The notes beneath the pieces were generated by a model. That model made no database searches. It saw only the letters and a list, made by a program, of their open reading frames with translations, and was not told where the DNA came from. From Clostridiales bacterium (GTDB taxonomy: Bacteria; Bacillota; Clostridia; Lachnospirales; Cellulosilyticaceae), in assembly GCA_019418225.1 (NCBI GenBank), contig DYCF01000008.1, positions 26,419 through 90,418 of the forward strand: 64,000 nt of DNA, read 5' to 3'. Below are positions 1 to 8,504 of this stretch, one piece after another; within the stretch, counting starts at the first letter, position 1; every line of letters begins with the position of its first letter. A program made the position numbers and the translations under genes.

Positions 1-54
1 AACTTTAGAGACCTGTCCCCACTCTATTAACAGCAACTTTAGAGACCTGTCCCC
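1..54. repeat. Two direct copies of a 20-bp sequence at the window edge
   Basis: The sequence AACTTTAGAGACCTGTCCCC occurs at 1-20 and again, identically, at 35-54, separated by 14 bases. GGGGACAGG-type motifs are often found beside REP-associated IS200-like (Y1) transposases in Firmicutes, so this may be the edge of such an element lying to the left. That link is from memory of the motif, not shown here. Confidence 0.5.
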
Positions 55-70
55 ATGAAGATTTCGATGC

Positions 71-105
71 AAAAAGGAGCTACCTTTTGAGGTAGCTCCT
101 TGGGG
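71..105 (-). terminator. Rho-independent terminator of bglA
   Basis: An 11-bp perfect stem (74-84 with 91-101) closes a 6-base loop. On the minus strand it is followed by a run of T (complement of 71-75). It begins about 10 bases after the bglA stop codon and is the natural end of the beta-glucoside operon. Confidence 0.85.
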
Positions 106-112
106 AATTATT

Positions 113-1534
113 TTATAATCCGTTATTTGCAATAACGTTTTTGTACCAGTCAAAACTTTTCTTTTTGGATCTTTTGAGTGTTCCGTTGCCGGCGTTGTCT
201 TTGTCTACGTAGATGAATCCATAACGTTTTTTCATTTCGCCTGTTGATGCACTTACGAGATCAATGCAACCCCATGGTGTATAACCAATAAGATCTACAC
301 CATCTTCTTCTACTGCTTCGATCATTGCCTTGATGTGTGCTTCTAAGTAAGCAATTCTGTAGTCATCATTAATTGTGCCATCTTCGGCTGGTGTATCAAC
401 CGCACCTAAACCATTTTCTACGATAAATAGTGGTTTTTGATAACGGTCATATAGTGTATTCATTGTAATACGAAGACCAAGTGGGTCAATTTGCCATCCC
501 CATTCACTTTCTGTTAAATGTGGATTTTTAATACCTGCAAAAGCATTTCCTTGTCTTTTCTCACCGACTGTTGGATCTGCACTTACAACACGTGATGAGT
601 AGTAGCTGAATGCAATGAAATCTACTGTGTTTTCTTTTAAGATTTGCACATCTTCTGCACCCATTTCAATTTGAATATTATTGCGTTCTAAGAATTTCTT
701 AGCGTAATTTGGATATTCTCCTCTTGATTGCACATCAATGAAGAAGAAGTTCTCTCTATCTTTGCCAATGGCTGCAAATACATCTTCTGGTTTGCAGCTA
801 TATGGATAGTAATCTCCTGCTGCAAGCATACAACCCACTTTATTTTCTGGATTAATTTCATGCGCAAGTTTAGTTGCAAGTGCCGATGCTACAAGTTCAT
901 TATGTGCTGCTTGATATTGTACCTGAAGTTTGTTTTCTCCTTCTTCAAACATAATCCCCGCACCCATAAATGGTAAATGCATAAGCATATTAATTTCATT
1001 AAATGTCATCCAGTATTTAACCTTACCATCAAATCTCTTGAAAATTGCTTGGCAATATCTTACATAAGCATCAATGACCTTACGACTTTTCCATGAGCCA
1101 TATTCTTCAAAGAGTACAAGTGGTAAATCAAAGTGACAAATTGTAACGACTGGTTCAATATTGTATTTTAATAACTCATCAATAAAGTTTTCATAGAATT
1201 TAAGTCCCTCTTCATTTGGCTCTGTTTCTAAACCTGTTGGAAAAATTCTAGACCATGCAAATGAAAAACGGTAACATTTGAATCCCATTTCTGCAAATAA
1301 CGCAATATCTTCTTTATAGTTACCATACATATCAATAGCTTCATGAGAAGGGAAATAGCTATCTTCTGGTAAATCTTTATAATGCATTTCACCTTTCATA
1401 ATTGCTCTTCTATATTCACCATGAGGAATCACATCCACTGTTCCTAATCCTTTTCCTCCAGCTAAATATCCACCCTCACACTGATTAGCAGCTGTAGCGC
1501 CACCCCATAAAAAATTCTTTGGTAATCCACTCAT
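113..1534 (-). CDS. bglA: 6-phospho-beta-glucosidase (GH1)
   Basis: Cytoplasmic family 1 glycoside hydrolase that cleaves the phosphorylated beta-glucosides (such as cellobiose-P or arbutin-P) delivered by the PTS permease encoded upstream. The 473-residue length is normal. The acid/base Glu180 sits in TFNEIN and the nucleophile Glu373 in IVENG. A 6-phosphate-binding signature is visible near the C-terminus (Ser428, Lys436 and Tyr438 in DLVSASTGEMKKRYG), which separates it from plain beta-glucosidases. It lies 449 bases downstream of bglP, further than usual, and appears to have its own promoter as well as operon read-through. The exact natural sugar cannot be told from sequence. Confidence 0.93.
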   Translation of the reverse strand: MSGLPKNFLWGGATAANQCEGGYLAGGKGLGTVDVIPHGEYRRAIMKGEMHYKDLPEDSYFPSHEAIDMYGNYKEDIALFAEMGFKCYRFSFAWSRIFPTGLETEPNEEGLKFYENFIDELLKYNIEPVVTICHFDLPLVLFEEYGSWKSRKVIDAYVRYCQAIFKRFDGKVKYWMTFNEINMLMHLPFMGAGIMFEEGENKLQVQYQAAHNELVASALATKLAHEINPENKVGCMLAAGDYYPYSCKPEDVFAAIGKDRENFFFIDVQSRGEYPNYAKKFLERNNIQIEMGAEDVQILKENTVDFIAFSYYSSRVVSADPTVGEKRQGNAFAGIKNPHLTESEWGWQIDPLGLRITMNTLYDRYQKPLFIVENGLGAVDTPAEDGTINDDYRIAYLEAHIKAMIEAVEEDGVDLIGYTPWGCIDLVSASTGEMKKRYGFIYVDKDNAGNGTLKRSKKKSFDWYKNVIANNGL

Positions 1535-1622
1535 ATTCTCGTCCTCATTTCTTTCTATATAATTTATAAACTAAATTTCTAATATCTTAACCTTTTATAT
1601 TTTAAATCTGCTGTATTTTACT

Positions 1623-1651
1623 CTTATAACACAAATTCCTTATTTTAACAA
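1623..1651 (-). promoter_or_regulatory. Probable sigma-A promoter of bglA
   Basis: On the minus strand, TTGTTA (1646-1651), a 17-bp spacer and TATAAG (1623-1628) sit about 90 bases upstream of the bglA start. The -35 overlaps the end of the preceding terminator, which would make bglA partly independent of the licT promoter. Motif match only. Confidence 0.45.
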
Positions 1652-1693
1652 AAAAGAGGTAAGTGAGATTTCACGATCCCTCTCTCACCTCTC
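1650..1693 (-). terminator. Terminator between bglP and bglA
   Basis: Minus-strand stem made from 1681-1692 and 1655-1668, with one mismatched stretch, followed by six T. It lies between bglP and bglA and no LicT-type RNA site overlaps it, so it should cut read-through into bglA rather than act as a sugar switch. Confidence 0.55.
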
Positions 1694-1780
1694 ATTTTAT
1701 CCTATTTTAAAGCCACTCTTCTTTTCAAGCTCACCAATTCGCTTTTCTACCCAGTGGAGAATTCAATCTAACATAGCCTA

Positions 1781-1967
1781 GCTAGGAGTAAGGGACGCTG
1801 ATAAGCTACCTTCGGAGTAAATTGTTGACAGTCTTAGTGAAATATTAGGAAGCGCTTTTAGGTGGAGTGTCTGAGCGAAGCGAGTTTTCCACCGTTGCTT
1901 CCTAATATGAGCTTAGACTGTCACAATTTACGAAGACAGTAGCGTTCAGCTGCCCTTATTCCTAGTA
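1781..1967. repeat. Large imperfect palindrome (187 bp) between bglP and bglA
   Basis: The two halves are complementary along almost their whole length. CTAGGAGTAAGGG (1782-1794) faces CCCTTATTCCTAG (1953-1965). The stretch around TAAATTGTTGACAGTCT faces AGACTGTCACAATTTA. ATATTAGGAAGC faces GCTTCCTAATAT, and GGTGGA faces TCCACC. The apex holds GAGTGTCTGAGCGAAGCGAG. It carries no gene. The arrangement resembles non-coding palindromic elements scattered between genes in clostridia, perhaps a MITE-like or structured-RNA repeat. Confidence 0.75.
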
Positions 1968-1983
1968 GCCCACTTAGATCGCC

Positions 1984-3864
1984 CTAATTCGCAACTACTT
2001 TTATTATTTCTTCCCCGCATTTAACAGCTTTATCATCAATAGCAAGTACACTTGCGTACTCTGCTGTATTTGTGATGATAACTGGTGTAATGCAGTCATA
2101 TCCTTCATTTTTAATACCTTGTAAGTCAAAATCTACAAGTGGTGTACCTACTTCTACTTTATCGCCAGCTTTTACATGAGCTGTAAAGTATTTACCACCT
2201 AATTTAACTGTATCTAATCCGATGTGAATTAATAATTCAACGCCATTTTCATCTTTGATTGCGATAGCGTGTTTTGTGTCAAAAATCATTGCAACTGTTC
2301 CGTTTACCGGAGATACTACCTTACCTTCTGTTGGAATGATTGCCATTCCTTTACCCATGATTTCTTCTGAGAATGTTGGGTCATTTACAAGTCCAAGAGA
2401 AACTGCTTCTCCTGTTAATGGTGAACAAACTACGTTCATCCCTTCTTTTGCTACTGCTACTTTTTCTGTTTTCTCTTCTTTTGTTTCTGCTAATTTTACG
2501 CCTTCTGCATCTTTGTACATCACATATGCTACGATAAATGCAACAACAATACTGATTGCTACCCCAATACATGCATAGAAGAAGTTACTCATTGTTTCTC
2601 CACCAATGTATACTGGTAATGTTAAAAGTCCTGGTGAACCTGTAGCAAATCTTCTTACGCTAAAGATTCCGAAGAATAATCCCCCAAGTCCGCCACCAAT
2701 CATAGATGCATAAAGACCTATTTTAGTTTTTAAGTTAACACCATATAATGCTGGTTCTGTAATACCACATAATGCTGTAATCCCTGATGTACTTGCTAAT
2801 TGTTTTAAATCTGAGTCTTTTGTTTTTAAAGAAATTGCAAGTGCTGCTCCACCTTGAGCAACGTTAGATGCCATCATCGCTGGCCCTACAAATGTATCGT
2901 ATCCTACTGTCATAATGTTATTAATACCGATTGGAATAATACCATAATGTGTTCCTGTCATAACTAAGACTGGTGATAATACACCAAGTACTGTTGGTAC
3001 TAACCAACTTGCATAACTTTCAATTGCATAAATAGCTTGTGCTACTTTATCACTAAGCATATAACCAAGTGGCCCAATAAGTGTTAATGTTGCAATACCT
3101 ACTATTAATGATGTAATAAGTGGTTTTGTAAAATATTTAACTGCTTTTGGAGAAATTTTATCTGCAAATGGTTCTACATAAGACATGAACCAGATTGCAA
3201 GAATAATTGGAAGTACACTTGAACCATAACTTGCAAGCGGAATATTTAATCCAAATACTGCAATGCCGGTTCCAGCTTCTTTAGCACCACTAATCATAGC
3301 TGTAAAGTTTGGATGTAATAACATGCCACCAATCATCATTGCTAAGTAGCCATTCACTTTAAACCTCTTAGCTGCTGAATTTGCTAATATAATTGGCAAG
3401 AAGTAAAATCCTGCATCAGCCATAAAGTTAAGTACTTGATATGTTTGTGAAGTATTTGAAAGTGCATTAGTTGCTATCAGCAATGCAAGTACTGCTTTAA
3501 TCATCCCTGCCGCTGTGATTGCTGGCAAGATTGGTGTAAAGATTCCTGTAATTGTATCAATTACTTTTGCCCCTAATTTACGGTTATCTTTTTGCTCTGA
3601 ACCTGATTCGCTATTATCAAGCTTTGTCATTGCCATGATTTCTTTGAAAACATGTGATACGTCACTACCAATAATAACTTGATATTGTCCACCATTGCTT
3701 ACAGCGCCCATAACACCTTTTGTATTTTTTAATTTTGCTGTATCCGCTTTACTCTCATCTTTTAAAGTAAAACGTAGTCTAGTTGCACAATGTACGAGTG
3801 CTTTGATATTGCTTTCGCCGCCTACAAGGCCAAGAATAGTTTCTGCTAAACTTTTGTAATTCAT
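1984..3864 (-). CDS. bglP: PTS beta-glucoside transporter, fused EIIBCA
   Basis: Membrane permease that imports and phosphorylates beta-glucosides using phosphate passed from HPr. Domain order is IIB (1-85, phospho-Cys26 in HCATRLRF), IIC (about 105-450, many membrane segments) and IIA (about 480-626, His547 in LLIHIGLDTV). The 626-residue length and B-C-A order match BglP/BglF. Translation starts 165 bases downstream of licT, behind a leader that holds an antiterminator site overlapping a terminator, so it should be expressed only when LicT is active. BglP in turn is expected to phosphorylate and inhibit LicT when no substrate is present. Confidence 0.93.
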   Translation of the reverse strand: MNYKSLAETILGLVGGESNIKALVHCATRLRFTLKDESKADTAKLKNTKGVMGAVSNGGQYQVIIGSDVSHVFKEIMAMTKLDNSESGSEQKDNRKLGAKVIDTITGIFTPILPAITAAGMIKAVLALLIATNALSNTSQTYQVLNFMADAGFYFLPIILANSAAKRFKVNGYLAMMIGGMLLHPNFTAMISGAKEAGTGIAVFGLNIPLASYGSSVLPIILAIWFMSYVEPFADKISPKAVKYFTKPLITSLIVGIATLTLIGPLGYMLSDKVAQAIYAIESYASWLVPTVLGVLSPVLVMTGTHYGIIPIGINNIMTVGYDTFVGPAMMASNVAQGGAALAISLKTKDSDLKQLASTSGITALCGITEPALYGVNLKTKIGLYASMIGGGLGGLFFGIFSVRRFATGSPGLLTLPVYIGGETMSNFFYACIGVAISIVVAFIVAYVMYKDAEGVKLAETKEEKTEKVAVAKEGMNVVCSPLTGEAVSLGLVNDPTFSEEIMGKGMAIIPTEGKVVSPVNGTVAMIFDTKHAIAIKDENGVELLIHIGLDTVKLGGKYFTAHVKAGDKVEVGTPLVDFDLQGIKNEGYDCITPVIITNTAEYASVLAIDDKAVKCGEEIIKVVAN

Positions 3865-3908
3865 CGTATTTCCTCCCTATTTCTTAGGTCTAAGGGTAAT
3901 TTGAGTAA

Positions 3909-3991
3909 TAAAAAATACCTAAACAAAAATTAACTAGCTTCTTTTGCTAATTTATTTTTATTTAGGTATAGCCTACTCAAAGTAACAACCC
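3909..3991 (-). promoter_or_regulatory. RAT antiterminator and overlapping terminator in the bglP leader
   Basis: The minus strand reads GGTTGTTACTTTGAGTAGGC (3971-3990), a variant of the ribonucleic antiterminator bound by LicT/BglG proteins. Its 3' end overlaps a long hairpin (ATACCTAAATAAAAAT pairing with ATTTTTGTTTAGGTAT) that ends in TTTTTTATT. Binding of LicT to the RAT would block this terminator and allow bglP transcription. Confidence 0.85.
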
Positions 3992-4028
3992 TATTTTAAT
4001 AAATATGTGTGTTTATAAATCTTTAGTT

Positions 4029-4862
4029 TTATATGTTTGTAATTCTATTGATATGAATAGTTAAGTAAATCATTTCATCTTCTGTAAGATCCCAATCAAA
4101 CTCTTGTTTAATGTAATCTTTTACTTTAAGGGTACATTCATATTCTTTTTTATACTTTCTTTTTAGTACTTCTATGAACTGATCATCTTGATCATCTATT
4201 GTGACACCTGTAAAAATACGTTGTGCAAAGAATTTAAGGTGTGTAATAAAACGTTCATAGTGAATTGAATACTCATCTAACTCTAGATTAAAGTGATACT
4301 TGATGATATTTAATATCTTTTGTATCATCTTTGTCATATCTGTGGTCTTTTCCATAGATAAATCATCCATTAAGGCATTTACAAAGTGAAGTGCAATGAA
4401 ACCTGCTTCATCTTCTGGAAGCTCTATGCCTAAACGACGCTTTATAATATGTAAAGCTTCTTTTCCTACTAAAAATTCGTGATTATAAAGCTTTTTGATT
4501 TCCCACAGTAAGGCATTTTTGATTTGAATCCCCTGTTTTTGACGCTCTAATGCAAAGTTAATATGATCCGCTAAAGTAATATAGATATTCTGATTTAACT
4601 TTTTGCCTAAAGAGGCTTTTGCAAAACTGATAATTTCATTAGTAGCTTGGATATGCTCTAGAGGAATCTTTTCAAGTAGACTAATTAATTGACTTGAGCT
4701 TGTTTTTTCATTACAAGTATAAACTTTTTCAACTAAACTCTCATCAACTTCATCACCAGCTACCTTTTTGAAGCCAAGTCCACATCCCATTACTAGTATT
4801 TCATTATTCTTGTCATCTACGGACTTAATTAAGTTATTGTTTATGACTTTAACAACTTTCAT
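4029..4862 (-). CDS. licT: LicT/BglG-family transcription antiterminator
   Basis: RNA-binding antiterminator that lets the beta-glucoside operon be transcribed when substrate is present. It has a CAT RNA-binding domain (1-56) followed by two PTS regulation domains. All four regulatory histidines are present: His100 and His159 in PRD1, His208 and His270 in PRD2, almost exactly where B. subtilis LicT has them. The 277-residue length is standard. It is the first gene of the operon and is itself preceded by a perfect RAT/terminator switch, so it should be autoregulated. PRD1 phosphorylation by BglP would inactivate it and PRD2 phosphorylation by HPr would activate it, by analogy with LicT. Confidence 0.95.
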   Translation of the reverse strand: MKVVKVINNNLIKSVDDKNNEILVMGCGLGFKKVAGDEVDESLVEKVYTCNEKTSSSQLISLLEKIPLEHIQATNEIISFAKASLGKKLNQNIYITLADHINFALERQKQGIQIKNALLWEIKKLYNHEFLVGKEALHIIKRRLGIELPEDEAGFIALHFVNALMDDLSMEKTTDMTKMIQKILNIIKYHFNLELDEYSIHYERFITHLKFFAQRIFTGVTIDDQDDQFIEVLKRKYKKEYECTLKVKDYIKQEFDWDLTEDEMIYLTIHINRITNI

Positions 4863-4920
4863 CTTCGGTGTATTCCTCCTTTATATCCTTAATAATTAAG
4901 ACGGTCACCGCCAAATTATC

Positions 4921-5006
4921 AAAAAAGGCTACACCACCTCCGCGAATAACAGGATAAAGATTATCCCTTCACAAAATGGTATAGCCTGCATTACCAGTAA
5001 CAATCC
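4921..5006 (-). promoter_or_regulatory. RAT antiterminator and terminator upstream of licT
   Basis: The minus strand at 4984-5006 begins GGATTGTTACTGGTAATGC and ends AGGC, an essentially consensus RAT. It is followed by a terminator whose stem pairs GGCTATACCA with TGGTGTAGCC and ends in six T (4921-4926). The two structures share GGCTATACC, so only one can form at a time. This is a textbook LicT switch. Confidence 0.92.
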
Positions 5007-5025
5007 GTTTATTAATTATATTAAC

Positions 5026-5054
5026 ATAATACAATATAGCTTCAAATATGTCAA
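5026..5054 (-). promoter_or_regulatory. Sigma-A promoter of the licT-bglP operon
   Basis: On the minus strand, TTGACA (5049-5054), a 17-bp spacer and TATTAT (5026-5031). The predicted start of transcription lies about 10 bases before the RAT, as expected for a leader switch. Confidence 0.75.
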
Positions 5055-5287
5055 CCATTTCTTTATATTTTTTACATATACCGGCATCAAACCTCATTTT
5101 TTTTATTCACTTTGTACAAATATTAACAAATCCATGAGAATGTTTAAATTCCTACTTTGTTTCTTCTTTATAAATAAAACTTTCTTTGTTTTATAATAAA
5201 AACTTGTCAACACCCTAAAATAGTTGTTAAATTATATTATATACAGTATTTTCGAAACAAATTTTAATAAGACAAGGAGTACAACAT

Positions 5288-6472
5288 ATGATTTCAAATG
5301 AAATGGTTAAATTAGGAACAAAACGTTCCGTTATTAGAGAGCTTTTTGAGTATGGTAAAAAAAGAGCTGCTGAAATAGGTGCTGAAAATGTTTATGACTT
5401 TAGTATCGGAAATCCTAACGTACCTGCACCAGAATGCGTAAAGGAAACGATTATGGAACTTTTAAGCTCTACAGACCCAGCCATTCTTCATGGCTATACT
5501 TCTGCGCAAGGTGATGTAGAAGTTAGAACTGCCATTGCAGACTATATTAATGAAAGGTTTAATACAACACTTACACCAAATCATATTTATATGACAGTAG
5601 GTGCTGCTGCTTCTCTATGTATCTCATTAAAGGCTCTTGCTACAGAAGGTGATGAATTCATTACCTTTGCACCTTTCTTCCCAGAATACCGTGTATTCGT
5701 TCAATCAGTAGGTGCCCAACTTAAAGTTGTTCCTGTAAATACAGATAACTTCCAAATTGATTTTGAAAACTTCAAAGCCTTACTTTCTCCTAAAACTAAA
5801 GGTGTTATTATAAATTCACCTAATAATCCATCTGGTGTAGTTTACTCAGAAGAAACAATTAAAGAGCTTTGTACAATTCTTGAAGAGAAATCAGCTGAAT
5901 ATGGTCATCCAATTTACTTAATCTCAGATGAACCTTATAGAGAAATAGTATACGATGGCATCACAGTACCTTATACAATGAACTACTATAAAAATACATT
6001 AGTATGTTACTCATATAGCAAGGCCCTTTCACTTCCTGGTGAACGTATCGGTTACATAGCTGTCTCTGATCAAATGGAAAATAGCAATGATGTCTATGCT
6101 GCAGTTTGTGGTGCAGGCCGTGCGCTTGGTTATGTATGTGCCCCAAGCTTATTCCAAAAAGTTATTGCTAAATGCGTAAAGGCAACTTCTGATATCAATG
6201 CCTACAAAGAAAATCGAGATATCCTTTATAATGGTCTCAGCAAACTTGGCTATAACTGTGTAAGACCCGATGGCGCTTTCTACCTCTTTGTAAAAGCACT
6301 TGAAGAAGATGCAAATGCTTTCTGTGAAAAAGCTAAAAAATATGAATTACTCCTAGTACCTGGTGATGATTTTGGTTGCCCTGGCTACGTAAGAATCTCT
6401 TATTGTGTGAAACAATCACAAATCGTAGATTCATTACCAGCCTTTGAAAAACTTATAGCTGAATACAAATAA
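5288..6472 (+). CDS. Pyridoxal-phosphate aminotransferase, class I/II
   Basis: Fold-type I aminotransferase of the aspartate/aromatic aminotransferase superfamily; cytoplasmic, 394 residues. The PLP lysine is Lys245 in SYSKALSLPGERIGY. Other cofactor contacts are Asn180 (SPNNPSG), Asp214 and Tyr217 (SDEPYRE) and Arg253. The C-terminal carboxylate-binding Arg lies in GYVRISYC. Its RBS AAGGAG is 8 bases before the ATG. It is a single gene followed by two terminators, divergent from licT, so context does not reveal the amino acid partner. Substrate choice cannot be assigned from sequence. Confidence 0.85.
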   Translation: MISNEMVKLGTKRSVIRELFEYGKKRAAEIGAENVYDFSIGNPNVPAPECVKETIMELLSSTDPAILHGYTSAQGDVEVRTAIADYINERFNTTLTPNHIYMTVGAAASLCISLKALATEGDEFITFAPFFPEYRVFVQSVGAQLKVVPVNTDNFQIDFENFKALLSPKTKGVIINSPNNPSGVVYSEETIKELCTILEEKSAEYGHPIYLISDEPYREIVYDGITVPYTMNYYKNTLVCYSYSKALSLPGERIGYIAVSDQMENSNDVYAAVCGAGRALGYVCAPSLFQKVIAKCVKATSDINAYKENRDILYNGLSKLGYNCVRPDGAFYLFVKALEEDANAFCEKAKKYELLLVPGDDFGCPGYVRISYCVKQSQIVDSLPAFEKLIAEYK

Positions 6473-6482
6473 ATAAAATAGC

Positions 6483-6510
6483 GCAGTACGGAAGTACTGC
6501 GGCTTTTTTA
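6483..6510 (+). terminator. Terminator of the aminotransferase gene
   Basis: GCAGTAC and GTACTGC pair around a GGAA tetraloop and are followed by GGC and a run of T (6504-6509). It lies just after the stop codon. Confidence 0.85.
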
Positions 6511-6563
6511 TATCGCCATATCTTAAGATGCAATGAATAATGCATCAATCTATGACTTTCATA

Positions 6564-6591
6564 AGCAGTCGCTAAAGCGGCTGCTTTTTTT
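6564..6591 (+). terminator. Second terminator, tandem with the first
   Basis: AGCAGTCGC (6564-6572) pairs with GCGGCTGCT (6577-6585) over a TAAA loop, followed by seven T. It insulates the dedA operon from upstream transcription. Confidence 0.8.
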
Positions 6592-6733
6592 GTCTACATA
6601 TTTATCCTAGTGCCTTACTCCTCTCTTAAGATTTCTCTATAGGTTTTACTTACTTTTACAAGTTATTCTATTAGTACAAATAAGCAAGATATCCATTTCG
6701 CAATATATATTAAATTATAAAGGAGAATTTATA

Positions 6734-7243
6734 ATGGAAATAAACACCTTATTATCTTATATGTCGGAGTATGGCTTACTCTTAATGGCAATTATTATCT
6801 TTTTAGAATATCTCAACTTACCCGGCTTCCCCGCAGGTATCATCTTACCAGTGGCTGGTATATGGACTAGTAATTCAAATACCAACTTTTGGTTTGTATT
6901 AGGTATTTCAGTACTTTCTGCTCTCATAGCTAGTTGGATTTTATATGCAATAGGTTGGTACTTTGGTGACTTTATCTTAACAAAGTACCTCAAACGTTTT
7001 CCAAAACAAGAAAATATTATTCAAAAACAACTTAACTATTTACAACAAAAGGGCTACTTATGGGTGTTAATTAGTAAACTCATCCCTATGGTAAGGACAA
7101 TTATTTCACTTCCAGCAGGTTTGCTTAAATTAAACTTTTTTACCTATACAATAGCTTCTACCATAGGTATTACTATTTGGAATGCAGTCCTCATTTATAG
7201 TGGATACCTTTTTAAAGAAGAAATATTAAGTCAATTCATCTAG
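6734..7243 (+). CDS. DedA family membrane protein
   Basis: Integral membrane protein of the DedA/SNARE-associated family (PF09335), 169 residues. Members are thought to move lipid carriers such as undecaprenyl-phosphate or other phospholipids across the membrane. There are hydrophobic segments at about 10-50 and 55-75, a basic loop (KYLKRFPKQENII), then the family-typical stretch with an arginine in a membrane-proximal helix (SKLIPMVRTIISLPAG) and a C-terminal membrane segment. RBS AAAGGAG precedes the ATG. It is the first gene of a three-gene unit with a glycosyltransferase and an acyltransferase-like protein, which suggests membrane-lipid work. Shorter than the usual 200 residues. Confidence 0.8.
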   Translation: MEINTLLSYMSEYGLLLMAIIIFLEYLNLPGFPAGIILPVAGIWTSNSNTNFWFVLGISVLSALIASWILYAIGWYFGDFILTKYLKRFPKQENIIQKQLNYLQQKGYLWVLISKLIPMVRTIISLPAGLLKLNFFTYTIASTIGITIWNAVLIYSGYLFKEEILSQFI

Positions 7244-7256
7244 GAGGCAGTAAAAA

Positions 7257-8504
7257 ATGAGAATCGCAATGTTAACTAATAATTACAAACCTTTTATAGG
7301 TGGCGTACCTATTTCAATAGAACGACTAAGCAATGGATTAAGGGCACTTGGCTGTGAAGTCTATATCTTCACTCCAAGTTATAAAAATCAGGTAGAAGAA
7401 GAATATGTTATTCGCTACAACTCCTTTAAAGCAACCAAAAACGGACTGGCAATTCCCAATATGATGGATCCATTTATTATGAGGAAATTTAAGGAGTTAG
7501 AAATTGACTTAATTCATGTACACCATCCTATGCTTATTGGTTGGACAGCCCTTTATTTAGGTAAAAAATATAAAATTCCTGTGATATACACATATCACAC
7601 ACGCTATGAACATTACTTGCATAACATATCTTTCATTAAATCACTTGAGTCTTCTGCTTGTAATGAGAACACTACTATTTCAACGAAATTATCTAATAAT
7701 GTAATTTATACACTCAAAGAACATATTGTTCCAAGTTTAATAAAAGGCTATCTCAATAAATGCCAGATGGTATTTGTACCAACAGAACTCATGCATAAAA
7801 TTTTAGCCTCACAAAAAGTACATGCGCCTATTGAAATTTTACCAACAGGATTGGATACAGCTTTCTTTCAAGAAGATAAAGTAGCAGCCATTCGAAAACA
7901 ATATATTGGCGATAAAGGATACCTTTTCTGCAGTGTCTCAAGACTCGAGAAGGAAAAAAACATCTCTTTCATGCTAGAAGGGCTTGAACAATTAAAAAAC
8001 AAAATAGGTAATAACTTTAAAATGTTATTAATAGGTGATGGTACTCTAAAAGAAATATTAAAAGAAGAAATAAGTAATAGAGGGTTAGATGAAAATATAA
8101 TTTTATTAAATAGTATTCCTAACGCTGAAATTCCACATTACTACGGTGCTTGTGACTTATTCTTATTTGCATCTAAATCTGAAACACAGGGTATTGTACT
8201 TTTAGAAGCTATGGCTACGCGTACACCTGTTATAGCTATTGAAGCAACTGGTGTTGTAGATGTAGTTAAAAATCATATAAATGGATTTATGACCTTAGAT
8301 TCTCATGAAGATTGGGTAGGTCGAATCATCTATTTAATAAATCATAAAAGCGAATGGGAAAAATTAAAGGAGGGTGCTTATGAAACAGCATCTAAATATG
8401 CAAACAAAAGAATCGCACAACGTGCGCTTTGCCACTATAAATCAACGATTAAAAGTTATCACAAACAAGCTGGTTACCTTATGGGCCAAAATGAATTTAT
8501 ATAA
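7257..8504 (+). CDS. Family 4 glycosyltransferase (glycolipid-type)
   Basis: GT-B fold glycosyltransferase, 415 residues. The N-terminal acceptor domain starts MRIAMLTNNYKPFIGGVPIS, and the C-terminal half carries the GT4 EX7E donor-site motif (SKSETQGIVLLEAMATRTPV). The N-terminal pattern, HVHHPMLIGW and YHTRYEHYLH resemble the diacylglycerol glucosyltransferases of Firmicutes, so making a membrane glycolipid is the best guess. RBS AGGAGG precedes the ATG, 13 bases after dedA. Its 3' end overlaps the next gene. Exact sugar and acceptor are unproven. Confidence 0.82.
   Translation: MRIAMLTNNYKPFIGGVPISIERLSNGLRALGCEVYIFTPSYKNQVEEEYVIRYNSFKATKNGLAIPNMMDPFIMRKFKELEIDLIHVHHPMLIGWTALYLGKKYKIPVIYTYHTRYEHYLHNISFIKSLESSACNENTTISTKLSNNVIYTLKEHIVPSLIKGYLNKCQMVFVPTELMHKILASQKVHAPIEILPTGLDTAFFQEDKVAAIRKQYIGDKGYLFCSVSRLEKEKNISFMLEGLEQLKNKIGNNFKMLLIGDGTLKEILKEEISNRGLDENIILLNSIPNAEIPHYYGACDLFLFASKSETQGIVLLEAMATRTPVIAIEATGVVDVVKNHINGFMTLDSHEDWVGRIIYLINHKSEWEKLKEGAYETASKYANKRIAQRALCHYKSTIKSYHKQAGYLMGQNEFI

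Noticed and set aside
688..879. Minus-strand 63-codon frame inside bglA
   Set aside because: Overlaps bglA in another frame, has no RBS and a composition dictated by the real gene. Several dozen similar shadow frames (for example inside bglP, the NEAT gene, both NRPS genes and kdpA) were dismissed for the same reasons.
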